Below, one piece after another: positions 9,124 to 18,050 of a stretch of DNA of 53,010 bases. Under the pieces are notes generated by a model. The model made no database searches. It was not told where the DNA came from and was given only the letters and a program-made list of their open reading frames with translations. The position numbers and the translations under genes are program-made. The DNA lies in assembly GCA_903891325.1 (NCBI GenBank), contig CAITEC010000115.1:1-53010 (forward strand), written 5' to 3'. How positions within the stretch are numbered: the first letter of the stretch is position 1; every line of letters starts with the position of its first letter. The DNA comes from an uncultured Opitutaceae bacterium (lineage in GTDB: Bacteria; Verrucomicrobiota; Verrucomicrobiia; Opitutales; Opitutaceae).

Positions 9124-9696
9124 CTAGGGATACAGGTCCCGTTCTTTCCAGCCCTCGGGACCGCGCGCATACACCACCCGGTGATGAAGACGGAAGGGGC
9201 GCTGCTCCCAGAATTCAATCTGGGACGGCACCAGCCGAAAGCCGGACCAGAACGGAGGGCGGGGAACCGGCTTGAATGCGAATCGGACCGCGGCGGCGGC
9301 GACGGCCCGTTCAAGCTCGGCATAACCGCCCAACGGCTGGGACTGATGCGAAGCCCAGGCACCAAGCTGGCTGGTCCGATGGCGCGAGGCGAAATACGCG
9401 TCGGCCTCCGCATCGCCCACCGGCTGGACGGCGCCCCGAACCCGAACCTGCCGGCTTGGCGGCCAGAAAAAGCAGAGTTCCGCCTTGGGGTTGGCGCAGA
9501 GATCGGCCGCCTTCGGGCTTCCGAGGTTCGTATAGAACACAAAGCCCTGTTGATCCGCGCCCTTCAGGAGCAGCATGCGGACGCTTGGGGTGCCATCAGC
9601 AGCCGCGGTGGCCAGCGCCATCGCCGTGGGCTCGGCGTAACCGCCTTTCTTTGCCGCACCCAGCCAGTCGGCGAACAGGGCAATCGGATCGGTCAT
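9124..9696 (-). CDS. pdxH: Pyridoxamine 5'-phosphate oxidase
   Basis: A 190-residue FMN flavoenzyme that oxidises pyridoxamine or pyridoxine 5'-phosphate to PLP. Visible family segments are AEPTAMALATAAADGTPSVRMLLLKGADQQGFVFYTN (FMN binding), KAELCFFWPPSRQVRVRG, SRHRTSQLGAWASHQS and the C-terminal substrate region EFWEQRPFRLHHRVVY, ending ERDLYP. The frame is open for 75 codons further upstream, but homology begins at MTDPIALFADWLGAAKKGG, so ATG 9696 is used. The gene is divergent from the porin at 9899. Confidence 0.92.
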   Translation of the reverse strand: MTDPIALFADWLGAAKKGGYAEPTAMALATAAADGTPSVRMLLLKGADQQGFVFYTNLGSPKAADLCANPKAELCFFWPPSRQVRVRGAVQPVGDAEADAYFASRHRTSQLGAWASHQSQPLGGYAELERAVAAAAVRFAFKPVPRPPFWSGFRLVPSQIEFWEQRPFRLHHRVVYARGPEGWKERDLYP

Positions 9697-9898
9697 GGAT
9701 TGGCGAAACGGTAGCGGCTGCCCCGTGCGCCGTCTGCGCATTACTTGGCAAAAGGATGTCGCGCCTTTTCCCAGCCGCGGCCCCCGCGCGCCGCGGTTTT
9801 TTGAAATGCATTCAAGCCGAGCCGCTTGGACATCAAAATAAATCCCGGGGAATCTTCGGGAACTTTCGCGAGCTGGTATCGTCAAAGCGAATACCGTT

Positions 9899-10747
9899 AT
9901 GAAAACTCGCCTATTCGCCATTCTTCTCGGCGCGATGACCGCCGGGACCGTTTCAATTCACGCGCAGAGCGTCGCTTCCCCGGAGCAGGCTCCCGCGGCG
10001 ACGCCGCCGGCATCCACCGCGCCGACGCCTCCCAGTTGGGCGTGGACGATTGAACCGACCTACGTCTCGACCTACATGTTCCGCGGGCAGCGCCTCGGGG
10101 GGCAGTCCTTTGAGCCCTCGCTCGCCGCCACTTACGGCAACTGGGCCTTCGGGGTGTGGGCCAACGACCCGGTCAACAACAAGAACAAGGTTCCCGGGCA
10201 GTCCGATCCCGAGATCGATCCCCAGGGTTCCTACACGTTCAACGTCAACAACTCCCTGAGCATCCAGCCCGGCTTCACCTGGTACACGTATTGCCGGGCG
10301 CCCCTCAATCAGGGGTTCTATCGGATGACCTTCGAGCCGAACATCGCGGTGAATTACACCTTCCAGGATCTCACCCTGACCCCGAAGTTTTACTATGACA
10401 TGGTGCTGCACACGGCAACTTACGAGATGAATGGCACCTATGCCGTGCCGCTGAAGAGCCTCGGCACCGAATTCGACCTGGCGGTCGCGGCGGGCACCTA
10501 CTACGGCAGCGATGTGGTGAACACCGCCGGGGTGCCGAACACCCCAAGGACCGCCGCATGGGGCGATTACTGGTCGGCCGGGGCGTCGATGCCCTTCAAG
10601 CTGGGCAATTCGGTGAAGCTGGTTGCCGGCTGGACCTACACCGAGGGAACAGACGCCTATCTGCAGGTTCGCAATCGGCCCAGGACGTTGAATACCGAGG
10701 CCGTGGGCCGGGGGGTTGCCAGCGCGAGCGTGGTGTTCTCCTTCTGA
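9899..10747 (+). CDS. TorF-like putative outer-membrane porin
   Basis: A 282-residue protein with a clear signal peptide (MKTRLFAILLGAMTAGTVSIHAQ) and a short Pro/Ala-rich linker. The barrel has alternating amphipathic strands: WTIEPTYVSTYMFRGQRLGGQSFEPSLAATYGNWAFGVWA. The SxxYMFRGxxLGG segment is characteristic of the TorF (gcw_chp) family. It ends in a terminal Phe (VASASVVFSF), a typical BAM-recognition signal for outer-membrane insertion. The substrate is unknown. Transcription probably ends at the strong hairpin just downstream. Confidence 0.75.
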   Translation: MKTRLFAILLGAMTAGTVSIHAQSVASPEQAPAATPPASTAPTPPSWAWTIEPTYVSTYMFRGQRLGGQSFEPSLAATYGNWAFGVWANDPVNNKNKVPGQSDPEIDPQGSYTFNVNNSLSIQPGFTWYTYCRAPLNQGFYRMTFEPNIAVNYTFQDLTLTPKFYYDMVLHTATYEMNGTYAVPLKSLGTEFDLAVAAGTYYGSDVVNTAGVPNTPRTAAWGDYWSAGASMPFKLGNSVKLVAGWTYTEGTDAYLQVRNRPRTLNTEAVGRGVASASVVFSF

Positions 10748-10760
10748 CGGCGAACGCACG

Positions 10761-10788
10761 GGAGGCGCGGGCATCCGCCCGCGCCTCC
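10761..10788. terminator. Perfect 12-bp GC hairpin between convergent genes
   Basis: GGAGGCGCGGGC, a 4-nt loop ATCC, then GCCCGCGCCTCC form a perfect 12-bp stem. It lies between the stops of the porin (plus) and the DUF4142 protein (minus), so it can serve both directions. There is no U-tract on either side, so it may be a Rho-assisted or RNA-end-protecting structure. Confidence 0.7.
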
Positions 10789-10819
10789 AGTCGCCTCGCC
10801 CAACAGCACGGGCCCGGGG

Positions 10820-11425
10820 CTAGGGATTTACCGTCTTCTCGAGGGAGACTGCGTGTTCAAGATGCATGCTCAGCGTATCGACATACTTTGTCGCAAACGC
10901 GACAACCTCGGTGTCCTTGCCGGTCGCGGCCTCGTCCTTGAAGAGCGCAACGGCTGCAGTGTGGGCGCTTAGCATCAGCTTGGCGTAGGCCCTGTCAAAA
11001 TCGGCGCCGGACTTGGAGGAAAGGCTGGAAACCTCGTCCATATTGCCCTTGTCGACCTGCTTGTCCACTTCAACGCCCTTGGCCCTGGCGAGCGCCGACA
11101 GGTCGGAGTTCGCCTGCGAGTGGTCCGCGATCATCATCTTGGCGAATGCCTTTACCTCGGGAAGGGATGCACGACTGTCCGCCAGTTGCGAAAGCGCCAC
11201 TTCATTGGTGCTCGCCCGGGCCACTTTCTTGATAAACTTCCTGTCACCGTGGGACAACGTTGTCGCCTCGGCGGGTGCCGCTGTCCCGGAAGGTGCCGGG
11301 ATGCTCGTGCTGTCCTGGGCCTGGATCGCGCCGACGCCCGCGGCCAGGAGCAGGAACGCAGCGAGCGGTCCGCGGAGGGTCCTTGTGTTCTGAAGATGGG
11401 TGAAGCCTGTGTTATTGGTTTTCAT
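10820..11425 (-). CDS. DUF4142 family secreted protein
   Basis: A 201-residue protein with a signal peptide (hydrophobic GPLAAFLLLAAGVGAIQAQ) and a short low-complexity linker. The helical DUF4142 domain follows: DRKFIKKVARASTNEVALSQLA, VKAFAKMMIADHSQANSDLSALARAKGV, FDRAYAKLMLSAHTAAVALFKDEA, DTLSMHLEHA. The paired His residues in MIADHS, LSAHT and SMHLEHA are typical of this ferritin-like fold. These proteins are periplasmic or exported and of unknown function, and are often associated with stress. Confidence 0.85.
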   Translation of the reverse strand: MKTNNTGFTHLQNTRTLRGPLAAFLLLAAGVGAIQAQDSTSIPAPSGTAAPAEATTLSHGDRKFIKKVARASTNEVALSQLADSRASLPEVKAFAKMMIADHSQANSDLSALARAKGVEVDKQVDKGNMDEVSSLSSKSGADFDRAYAKLMLSAHTAAVALFKDEAATGKDTEVVAFATKYVDTLSMHLEHAVSLEKTVNP

Positions 11426-11539
11426 GGGGATGGTTCCAGCTGTGGTTCAATTTTTGACCGCGGAGGTCGTGGATGCACGAATCGCCATGCGTTCCGTGGC
11501 CGCGACACTAACACGGGCGGCCTTCTCCCGGTATGGGGT

Positions 11540-11920
11540 CTAACCCGAACGGGGATGTCGCGGCCGGGAAATCCAGACCACCCCGGCAATGAACACGGCC
11601 TGGAAGGGCAGTCGCAGCCACAGGACCGTGGGCGAAAACGAAGTTCCATCCATGTGCCCCTGCAGGGCTACATGAACATTGGCGGGAAATACCGCCACGA
11701 GAAGAGCGACCAGCCCCCAGCCGGCTGCGACGCGCAATCGCGGCAGCAAGAGGCCAATTCCGCCGAGAACCTCGCAGGCACCGGAGATGGCGTTAAGCCC
11801 GCCAGGCCACGGCAACCACAACGGCATCATGCCGATGTAGGTGGACGGCATGCGGAAGTGGTTCAGTCCGGCCAGGACGAAGAACACCGCGAGGATCCAT
11901 CGAAATAATCTGGTGATCAT
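11540..11920 (-). CDS. DoxX-like small membrane protein
   Basis: A 126-residue four-helix inner-membrane protein. Helix 1 is RLFRWILAVFFVLAGLNHF, followed by a loop with PLWLPWPGGLNAISGACEVLGGIGLLLPRLRVAAGWGLVALLVAVFPANVHVAL. This is the DoxX/YphA family layout, with the G-ACE-LGG-GLL motif. It is 11 nt downstream of the FAD oxidoreductase on the same strand, so probably co-transcribed. The family has been linked to redox or thiosulfate chemistry, but the role here is unknown. Confidence 0.75.
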   Translation of the reverse strand: MITRLFRWILAVFFVLAGLNHFRMPSTYIGMMPLWLPWPGGLNAISGACEVLGGIGLLLPRLRVAAGWGLVALLVAVFPANVHVALQGHMDGTSFSPTVLWLRLPFQAVFIAGVVWISRPRHPRSG

Positions 11921-11931
11921 TTAAGCCGCTG

Positions 11932-13401
11932 TCAGTCCCGCAATTCCCGGCGGAGCACCGCGAGGGCGGCGTTGTGGCCGCACATGCCGTGGACGCCGCC
12001 ACCGGGAGGCGTCGAGGCCGAGCAAAGGTAGACGCCGGGGATGCCGGTGGCGTAGGGGTCGGCCTGGACGAGGGGCCGGGTGAAAAGCTGGGCAATGTCG
12101 TTTGCTCCGCCGGAGACGTCGCCGCCCACGCAGTTGGCGTTGTAGGCCTCGAGCTGGGCGGGCGTCGTTGTATGCCGGGCGAGGATCCGGTCGCGGAAGC
12201 CGGGGGCGAAGCGTTCCACCTGGGATTCGATTGCACTGAGCCTGTCGCGGTCGCAGCCGTTCGGCACGTGGCAGTAGGCCCAGGCAACCTCCTTGCCCGC
12301 AGGCGCGCGAGACCGGTCGAAGAGGCTGGGCTGGGTAAGAAGCACAAACGGACGATCGGAGATTTCACCGCGGGCCATCGCCGCCTCGGAGGCGGCAATC
12401 TCGTCGAGAGTGCCGCCGACGTGGACGGTTCCCGCCCGCGCGCAATCGGGCGCGGTCCACGGGATCGGCCCGCCGAGCGCCCAGTCCACCTTGAACACGC
12501 CGGGGCCGTAGCGGAAGTTTTCCATCCGGCGGCGCCTGGGATTCCTTCCTCCGGAGGCGATCGCATTGAATTGCCGGGGAGTGACGTCCAGGAGGACCGC
12601 CCGCGCCGGAGGCAGTTCCGAGAGCGAGGAGACGCGGGTGCCCGTCTGGATTTCGCCCCCGAGCGAGCGCAGGTGCGCGGCGAGCGCGTCGCTCAGGCGC
12701 TGGGAGCCGCCGGCCACGACGGGCCAGCCGACCGCATGGCCGAAAAGTCCCAGCACGATGCCGAATGCAGCGCTTGCGGGGCTCTCCAGCGGGAGAATTG
12801 AGTGCCCGGCCATGCCGGCGAAGAGCGCACGCGCGGCCGGATCCCTGAATAGACTCTCGGCGAGGCCGCGGCCGGAGCGGATCGCCTTCACTCCGAAGCG
12901 GGCGAGGATCCACGGATGCGATGGAAAGTGAAGGGGGGCGAGGATCTCGTCGGCGAGAAGTTCCCAGGTCCCCAGCAGGGGCTCCATCATCCGGGAGTAG
13001 GCCGGTCCGTCCGCGCCCAGCGTTGCGGCGGTGGCCGCAACCGAGCGCTCGAGCACCGCGGCCGAGCCGTCGTCCATCGGATGCGCCGCGGGTGCCGGCG
13101 GTTGGATCCATCGCACGCCGTGCTTCTCGAGCGGGAGTGTGCGAAGAAAGGGGGATCCGACGCCCATCGGGTGCACCGTCGAGCAGAGGTCGTGGACGAA
13201 TCCGGGCAGCGTGACCTCGGCCGACCGCGCCCCGCCGCCGACCGTCGCCGCGGCCTCAATCACCAGGACCCGCCGCCCCTCCCGTGCGAGAGTGATTGCG
13301 GCGGAAAGCCCGTTGGGCCCGGACCCGACGACGATCGCGTCGTGGCGATGGGCGGTCGTATTCACCGGCCGAATAAAGACCGGCGGGTACGGGGTTTGCA
13401 A
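11932..13401 (-). CDS. FAD-dependent oxidoreductase, phytoene desaturase/PYROXD2-like
   Basis: A 489-residue flavoprotein. The N-terminal dinucleotide motif is HDAIVVGSGPNGLSAAITLAREGRRVLVIEAAATVGGG, and the C-terminal FAD segment is IPGVYLCSASTPPGGGVHGMCGHNAALAVL. Middle regions such as SLGGEIQTGTRVSSL and GGDVSGGANDIAQLFTRP fit the CrtI/PYROXD2 branch of amine-oxidase-like desaturases. No carotenoid synthesis genes flank it, so a carotenoid role is not supported. A hairpin (13407-13440) lies in its short leader. It is probably transcribed with the DoxX gene. Confidence 0.8.
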   Translation of the reverse strand: MQTPYPPVFIRPVNTTAHRHDAIVVGSGPNGLSAAITLAREGRRVLVIEAAATVGGGARSAEVTLPGFVHDLCSTVHPMGVGSPFLRTLPLEKHGVRWIQPPAPAAHPMDDGSAAVLERSVAATAATLGADGPAYSRMMEPLLGTWELLADEILAPLHFPSHPWILARFGVKAIRSGRGLAESLFRDPAARALFAGMAGHSILPLESPASAAFGIVLGLFGHAVGWPVVAGGSQRLSDALAAHLRSLGGEIQTGTRVSSLSELPPARAVLLDVTPRQFNAIASGGRNPRRRRMENFRYGPGVFKVDWALGGPIPWTAPDCARAGTVHVGGTLDEIAASEAAMARGEISDRPFVLLTQPSLFDRSRAPAGKEVAWAYCHVPNGCDRDRLSAIESQVERFAPGFRDRILARHTTTPAQLEAYNANCVGGDVSGGANDIAQLFTRPLVQADPYATGIPGVYLCSASTPPGGGVHGMCGHNAALAVLRRELRD

Positions 13402-13406
13402 GTTCC

Positions 13407-13440
13407 GCCCGGGCCATGGGCGGCTGCGCCGCGCCCGGGC
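13407..13440. other. Hairpin in the divergent FAD oxidoreductase / kdpA intergenic region
   Basis: GCCCGGGC at 13407-13414 pairs with the identical palindromic arm at 13433-13440 around an 18-nt loop. It lies just upstream of the minus-strand start at 13401. Its role in leader or operator function is unknown. Confidence 0.35.
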
Positions 13441-13482
13441 CGTTTATGCGATATTTAGGATAATGGGCCAACGATTTACTAA

Positions 13483-13494
13483 CGGGTCGACCCG
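13483..13494. promoter_or_regulatory. 12-bp perfect palindrome upstream of kdpA
   Basis: CGGGTCGACCCG is a perfect palindrome 35 nt before the kdpA ATG, with A/T-rich CATAAT (13503-13508) just downstream that could be a -10 element. It is a plausible operator for a dimeric repressor controlling kdp, because no kdpDE genes are present in the window. This is sequence-only inference. Confidence 0.3.
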
Positions 13495-13529
13495 CGGGAG
13501 TCCATAATCGGTCCGCAACCACAGGACCC

Positions 13530-15314
13530 ATGCACGCCCACGAAATCCTCCAGATAATTCTCTTCTTCGGCCTGGGAATCGCCCTGACGCCGATCGTCGG
13601 CCGCTACATGGCCAAAGTCTTCAAGGGGGAGAGGACCTTCCTCCATCCCATCCTCGCGCCGGTGGAGCGGTTTGTCTACCGGGTTACCCGGACCGATCCC
13701 AACCACGAGATGACCTGGCTGCACTACCTTGCGGGGGTGTGCATCATGACAGTGGTGGGGGCCGTCTCGCTCTTTGGGATCCTGATGACCCAGCAGTGGC
13801 TGCCGCTCAATCCCCAGGGCCTGCCGAACCTGAGCTGGCACCTCGCCTTCAACACCGCGTGGAGCTTCACCTGCAACGCGGACTGGCAGTCGTACTCGGG
13901 CGAGGGCGTGATGAGCTACTTCTCGCAGACGGTGGGCCTGTCGGTGCACCAGTTCCTGAGCGGCGCGGCCGGCATCGCCGTCCTGGCCGCCGTCGGCCGC
14001 GCGCTGAAGCGGGCCTCGGTGAAGAGCATCGGCAACTTCTGGGCCGACCTTACCCGCTGCCTGCTCTATATCGTCATCCCGCTCTCCATCCTGTGGTCCA
14101 TCCCGCTCGCCTGGCAGGGCTGCCCGCAGACCTGGAAAGCCTATCCGGCCGCCCACCTCGTCGAGGCCTACACGACCCAGGTGCCGAAGACCGATGACAA
14201 GGGCAACGCGGTCAACGGGGCCGACGGCAAGCCGGTCATGGTGGACGCACGGGTGGACACCCAGCTCATCCCGGTCGGGCCCGTTGCCTCCTTCGAGGCC
14301 TGCAAGCAGATCTTCACGAACGGCGGCGGCTGGTACGGAGTCAACAGCGCCCACCCGCTGGAAAACCCGACACCGCTCGCGAACTTCCTGGAGATGCTGG
14401 CGATCATCGTGATCCCGATGGCCCAGGTCTACATGTTCGGGCTGATGATCGGGAACAAGAAGCACGCCTGGACAATTTTCGCGGTGATGCTGTCGCTCTT
14501 CGTCCTTTCCTTCATCGTCGCCTGGTGGGCGGAATCGCAGCCCAATCCGGTGACGGCTCCCTTCCATCCCAACCTGGAGGGCAAGGAAACGCGGTTTGGC
14601 GTCATGAACAGCACCCTGTGGGGGGCGGCGTGCACTGCCATCGACAACGGATCGGTGAACTCGATGCACGATAGCTGGATGCCCCTGGCCGGCCTGATGC
14701 CCATGTGGAACATCCTCGTCGGGGAGATCTTCTTTGGGGGAGTGGGCTGCGGGATGTACTGCATGATGTTCCACATCCTGATAGCCGTGTTCATCGCCGG
14801 GCTCATGATCGGGCGGACGCCGGAGTACCTGGGCAAGAAGCTGGGCGCCTGGGAGGCGACTTGGGCTGTCGTCGGGGTCCTCGGGCCGAACGCGGCCTGC
14901 CTCATCCCCACGGCGATGTCCTGCATGATCCCCTCCGTGATCTCGGGCACGCTCGGGAACAACGGGCCCCACGGGCTTAGCGAGATCCTCTACGCCTACG
15001 GCGAGGCCGCCAACAACAACGGCAGCGCGTTCGCTGGACTGAACGCCAACGTGCCCTGGCACGATGTCGCCCTGGGGATTGCGATCATCATCGGCCGATT
15101 TGCGCCGATCGCGGCAGCCCTGGCAATCGTCGGGCGGCTGGCCTCGAAGAAGACGGTTGAGGCTTCGGTCGGGACGCTGCCCACCCACGGGTGGACCTTC
15201 GGGCTCACCCTGACCGGCGTCATCGTGATCGTCGCCGCGCTGACCTTCTTCCCGGCGATCTGCCTCGGGCCGCTCGTTGAGCACGGCCTCATGCTGGCCG
15301 GCCGAACCTTTTAA
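13530..15314 (+). CDS. kdpA: K+-transporting ATPase, channel-like subunit KdpA
   Basis: A 594-residue inner-membrane subunit with about ten hydrophobic segments. It forms the K+ selectivity filter of the KdpFABC pump. Filter-region motifs of the SKT superfamily are seen at [42 protein letters not shown] and [27 protein letters not shown] charged insertion ([19 protein letters not shown]) lies in the loop before GPVASFEA, longer than in E. coli KdpA (557 residues). It is first of kdpA-kdpB-kdpC-kinase, all on the plus strand with short gaps. No kdpF-sized frame with a start was noticed upstream. Confidence 0.97.
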   Translation: MHAHEILQIILFFGLGIALTPIVGRYMAKVFKGERTFLHPILAPVERFVYRVTRTDPNHEMTWLHYLAGVCIMTVVGAVSLFGILMTQQWLPLNPQGLPNLSWHLAFNTAWSFTCNADWQSYSGEGVMSYFSQTVGLSVHQFLSGAAGIAVLAAVGRALKRASVKSIGNFWADLTRCLLYIVIPLSILWSIPLAWQGCPQTWKAYPAAHLVEAYTTQVPKTDDKGNAVNGADGKPVMVDARVDTQLIPVGPVASFEACKQIFTNGGGWYGVNSAHPLENPTPLANFLEMLAIIVIPMAQVYMFGLMIGNKKHAWTIFAVMLSLFVLSFIVAWWAESQPNPVTAPFHPNLEGKETRFGVMNSTLWGAACTAIDNGSVNSMHDSWMPLAGLMPMWNILVGEIFFGGVGCGMYCMMFHILIAVFIAGLMIGRTPEYLGKKLGAWEATWAVVGVLGPNAACLIPTAMSCMIPSVISGTLGNNGPHGLSEILYAYGEAANNNGSAFAGLNANVPWHDVALGIAIIIGRFAPIAAALAIVGRLASKKTVEASVGTLPTHGWTFGLTLTGVIVIVAALTFFPAICLGPLVEHGLMLAGRTF

Positions 15315-15346
15315 CCACCACTCCATTTTTGGGGAATTCCACGACG

Positions 15347-17431
15347 ATGAGCGCTAAATTCGAAGTCAACTACAGCTCGCTGATCCGCCAGGCGGTGATC
15401 GATGCGTTCAAGAAGCTGAACCCGAAGGACGAGATCAAGAACCTCGTCATGTTCGTCGTCTGGCTCGGCTCGATCTGGACGACGATCATCCTGTTTCTGC
15501 CCGGCCAGTTCAACCGCTTCAACCTGCAGATCTGCGTCTGGCTCTGGTTCACCTGCGTCTTCGCGAACTTTGCCGAGGCGATGGCCGAGGGCCGGGGAAA
15601 GGCCCACGCCGACGCGCTGAAGAAGATGCGGACCAAGACGATGGCGAAGAAGCTGGTTGGCGACCGGGAGGTCCTCGTGCCCAGCGCCGAACTGAAGGTC
15701 GGCGACTTCTATGTCTGCGTCGCGGGCGACGCGATCGCGGCCGACGGCGAGGTGGTGGACGGGATCGCCACGGTGGACGAGTCTGCGATCACCGGCGAAT
15801 CGGCCCCCGTCGTCCGCGAGAGCGGCGGCGACCGCAGCGCGGTGACGGGCGGCACCAAGGTCACGAGCGACCGGATCGTCGTGCGCGTGACCGCCGCGGA
15901 GGGAAACTCATTCCTGGACCGGATGATCGAGATGATCGAGGGCGCCCGGCGCCAGAAGACGCCCAACGAGATCGCGCTGAACATCGTGCTCGTGAGCCTG
16001 ACCGCGCTCTTCATCATCGTGGTCTTCACGCTGCCGCCGATGGCCCACTACAACGAGGGCCAGGCCCAGCAGACAGGGGCGGTGCTGACGACGATACCGG
16101 TGCTTCTTGCGCTCATTGTCTGCCTGATCCCGACCACGATCGGCGGGCTCCTGAGCGCGATCGGGATCGCCGGGATCGACCGGCTGATGCGCCGAAACGT
16201 CCTGGCGACGAGCGGCCGCGCCGTCGAGGCGGCCGGCGATGTGGACGTGCTTCTGCTCGACAAGACCGGGACGATCACCCTGGGAAACCGGATGGCGACC
16301 GAATTCATCCCCGCGCCGGGTGTAGCCGTTGCGGACCTGGCCGAGGCCGCGCAGCTCGCCTCGCTGGCCGACGAGACCCCGGAAGGCCGGTCCATCGTGA
16401 CCCTCGCCAAGGAGAAATTCAACCTGCGTGGGCGGGACATCAACGACCGGGACGTGATCTTTGTGCCCTTCACCGCGCAGACGCGGATGAGCGGGGTCGA
16501 CTTCTCCGCCGGACCCTCGGGCCCGGGCCGGAGCATCCGGAAGGGCGCCGCCGAGGCGGTCAAAAAGTACGTCACCGAGCGCGGGGGAAGGGCGGAGAAG
16601 GCGGTCTTCGACACGGTTGATGAAATCTCCCGGCAGGGCGCCACGCCGCTGGTCGTGGCCGACGGAGCCCGGATCCTGGGCGTCATCTGCCTAAAGGACG
16701 TCGTCAAGGGAGGCATCCGCGAACGCTTCGCGCAGCTCCGCCGCATGGGGGTGAAGACCGTCATGATCACCGGTGACAACCGGCTGACGGCCGCGGCCAT
16801 CGCTGCCGAGGCGGGCGTGGACGACTTCATCGCGGAAGCCAAGCCGGAGGACAAGCTGGCCCGGATCCGGCAGGAACAGGAGGGGGGCAAGCTGATCGCC
16901 ATGATTGGCGACGGCACCAATGACGCGCCCGCGCTTGCGCAGGCGGACGTCGGCGTGGCGATGAACACCGGGACCCAGGCGGCCCGGGAGGCCGGCAACA
17001 TGGTCGACCTGGACAGCAATCCCACCAAGCTGATCGAGGTGGTGGAGATTGGGAAGCAGCTCCTCATGACCCGCGGGGCCCTGACGACCTTCAGCATCGC
17101 AAACGACGTCTCCAAGTACTTCGCGATCATCCCGGCCATGTTCGGGCTGCTCTACGCGGCCAAGGGCTCCTCCTTTGGGCCCCTGAACACCTACAACATC
17201 ATGTTCCTGCACTCGCCGCAGAGCGCGATCCTGAGCGCGGTCATCTTCAACGCGCTGGTCATCGTGGCCCTCATCCCGCTTGCCCTCAAGGGGGTGAAGT
17301 ACGAGGCCCTTGGCGCGAAGGTCATCCTGCGCAAGAACATGCTCATCTACGGACTGGGCGGGATCATCGTCCCGTTCGCCTTTATCAAGCTGATCGACCT
17401 CATCATTGTCCCGCTGCACCTGGCCCCCTAA
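15347..17431 (+). CDS. kdpB: K+-transporting P-type ATPase subunit KdpB
   Basis: A 694-residue P-type ATPase that energises K+ import. The phosphorylation motif is DKTGTIT with D305 as acceptor. The actuator motif is TGES, with the conserved Ser at residue 152 (codon 15800-15802). Other landmarks are [21 protein letters not shown] and [31 protein letters not shown] 15347 (MSAKFEVNY) is preferred over an in-frame TTG 18 nt upstream. The TGES Ser corresponds to the E. coli KdpB Ser162 that is phosphorylated to shut the pump down. This matters because a Ser/Thr kinase is encoded in the same operon. Confidence 0.97.
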   Translation: MSAKFEVNYSSLIRQAVIDAFKKLNPKDEIKNLVMFVVWLGSIWTTIILFLPGQFNRFNLQICVWLWFTCVFANFAEAMAEGRGKAHADALKKMRTKTMAKKLVGDREVLVPSAELKVGDFYVCVAGDAIAADGEVVDGIATVDESAITGESAPVVRESGGDRSAVTGGTKVTSDRIVVRVTAAEGNSFLDRMIEMIEGARRQKTPNEIALNIVLVSLTALFIIVVFTLPPMAHYNEGQAQQTGAVLTTIPVLLALIVCLIPTTIGGLLSAIGIAGIDRLMRRNVLATSGRAVEAAGDVDVLLLDKTGTITLGNRMATEFIPAPGVAVADLAEAAQLASLADETPEGRSIVTLAKEKFNLRGRDINDRDVIFVPFTAQTRMSGVDFSAGPSGPGRSIRKGAAEAVKKYVTERGGRAEKAVFDTVDEISRQGATPLVVADGARILGVICLKDVVKGGIRERFAQLRRMGVKTVMITGDNRLTAAAIAAEAGVDDFIAEAKPEDKLARIRQEQEGGKLIAMIGDGTNDAPALAQADVGVAMNTGTQAAREAGNMVDLDSNPTKLIEVVEIGKQLLMTRGALTTFSIANDVSKYFAIIPAMFGLLYAAKGSSFGPLNTYNIMFLHSPQSAILSAVIFNALVIVALIPLALKGVKYEALGAKVILRKNMLIYGLGGIIVPFAFIKLIDLIIVPLHLAP

Positions 17432-17450
17432 ACTCACGGGAGGAAACGCC

Positions 17451-18050
17451 ATGATCATCAAAGTCACCCTTCAATCCATTCTCCAGACGATCGCCTGGAC
17501 CATAGTCTGCGGCGTCATCCTGCCGCTCCTCCTGACCGTGGCATTCCAAACCCTCTTTCCCTACCAGGCCAACGGGAGCCTGATCACTGTCGGAGGGAAG
17601 CTCGTGGGCAGCGAGCTCCTGGCCCAGCAGTTCACCGGCGACAAGTACTTCTGGCCGCGGCCCTCGGCCAACTCCTACGGATCCTCGCCCTCGGGGCTTG
17701 TGACTTCCAGCGGAAGCAACCTGGGCCCGACCAGCGCCCAGTTGCAGACCAATGTGCAGGCGAACGCCAAGGCCCTCCGCGCGGCGCATCACCTGCCGGA
17801 CAACGCGCCGGTGCCCGCCGATCTCGTGTTTGCATCGGCGAGCGGTCTCGATCCGCACATCAGCCCGGAGGCGGCGCGGTTCCAGGTGGCCCGGGTCGCC
17901 GCGGCCCGGGGATTGAGCGCGGATCGGGTTGCGGCGCTGGTCGAGCAGCACGTCGAGTTGTCCCAATGGGGCTTTCTCGGGGAGCCCCGAGTCAACGTCC
18001 TGGTCCTCAATCTTGCGCTGGACAACGAGGTCCCGGGCAAGCAGCCCTGA
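17451..18050 (+). CDS. kdpC: K+-transporting ATPase subunit KdpC
   Basis: A 199-residue single-pass membrane subunit. The N-terminal helix is TIAWTIVCGVILPLLLTVAFQTLF, followed by the periplasmic domain with GSELLAQQFTGDKYFWPRPSA, VFASASGLDPHISPEAARFQVARVAAARGL and VNVLVLNLALDN. All are standard KdpC landmarks. ATG 17451 is chosen because GGGAGG (17438-17443) lies 7 nt upstream. An earlier in-frame start would overlap kdpB. Its TGA overlaps the ATG of the downstream kinase (TGATG), so the two are translationally coupled. Confidence 0.96.
   Translation: MIIKVTLQSILQTIAWTIVCGVILPLLLTVAFQTLFPYQANGSLITVGGKLVGSELLAQQFTGDKYFWPRPSANSYGSSPSGLVTSSGSNLGPTSAQLQTNVQANAKALRAAHHLPDNAPVPADLVFASASGLDPHISPEAARFQVARVAAARGLSADRVAALVEQHVELSQWGFLGEPRVNVLVLNLALDNEVPGKQP

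Noticed and set aside
13479..15326. Minus-strand open frame across kdpA
   Set aside because: Antisense shadow of KdpA, with no membrane or domain signature of its own.
17406..17450. Earlier kdpC start inside kdpB
   Set aside because: ATG 17451 has a strong GGGAGG site, and the added residues are translated from kdpB sequence.
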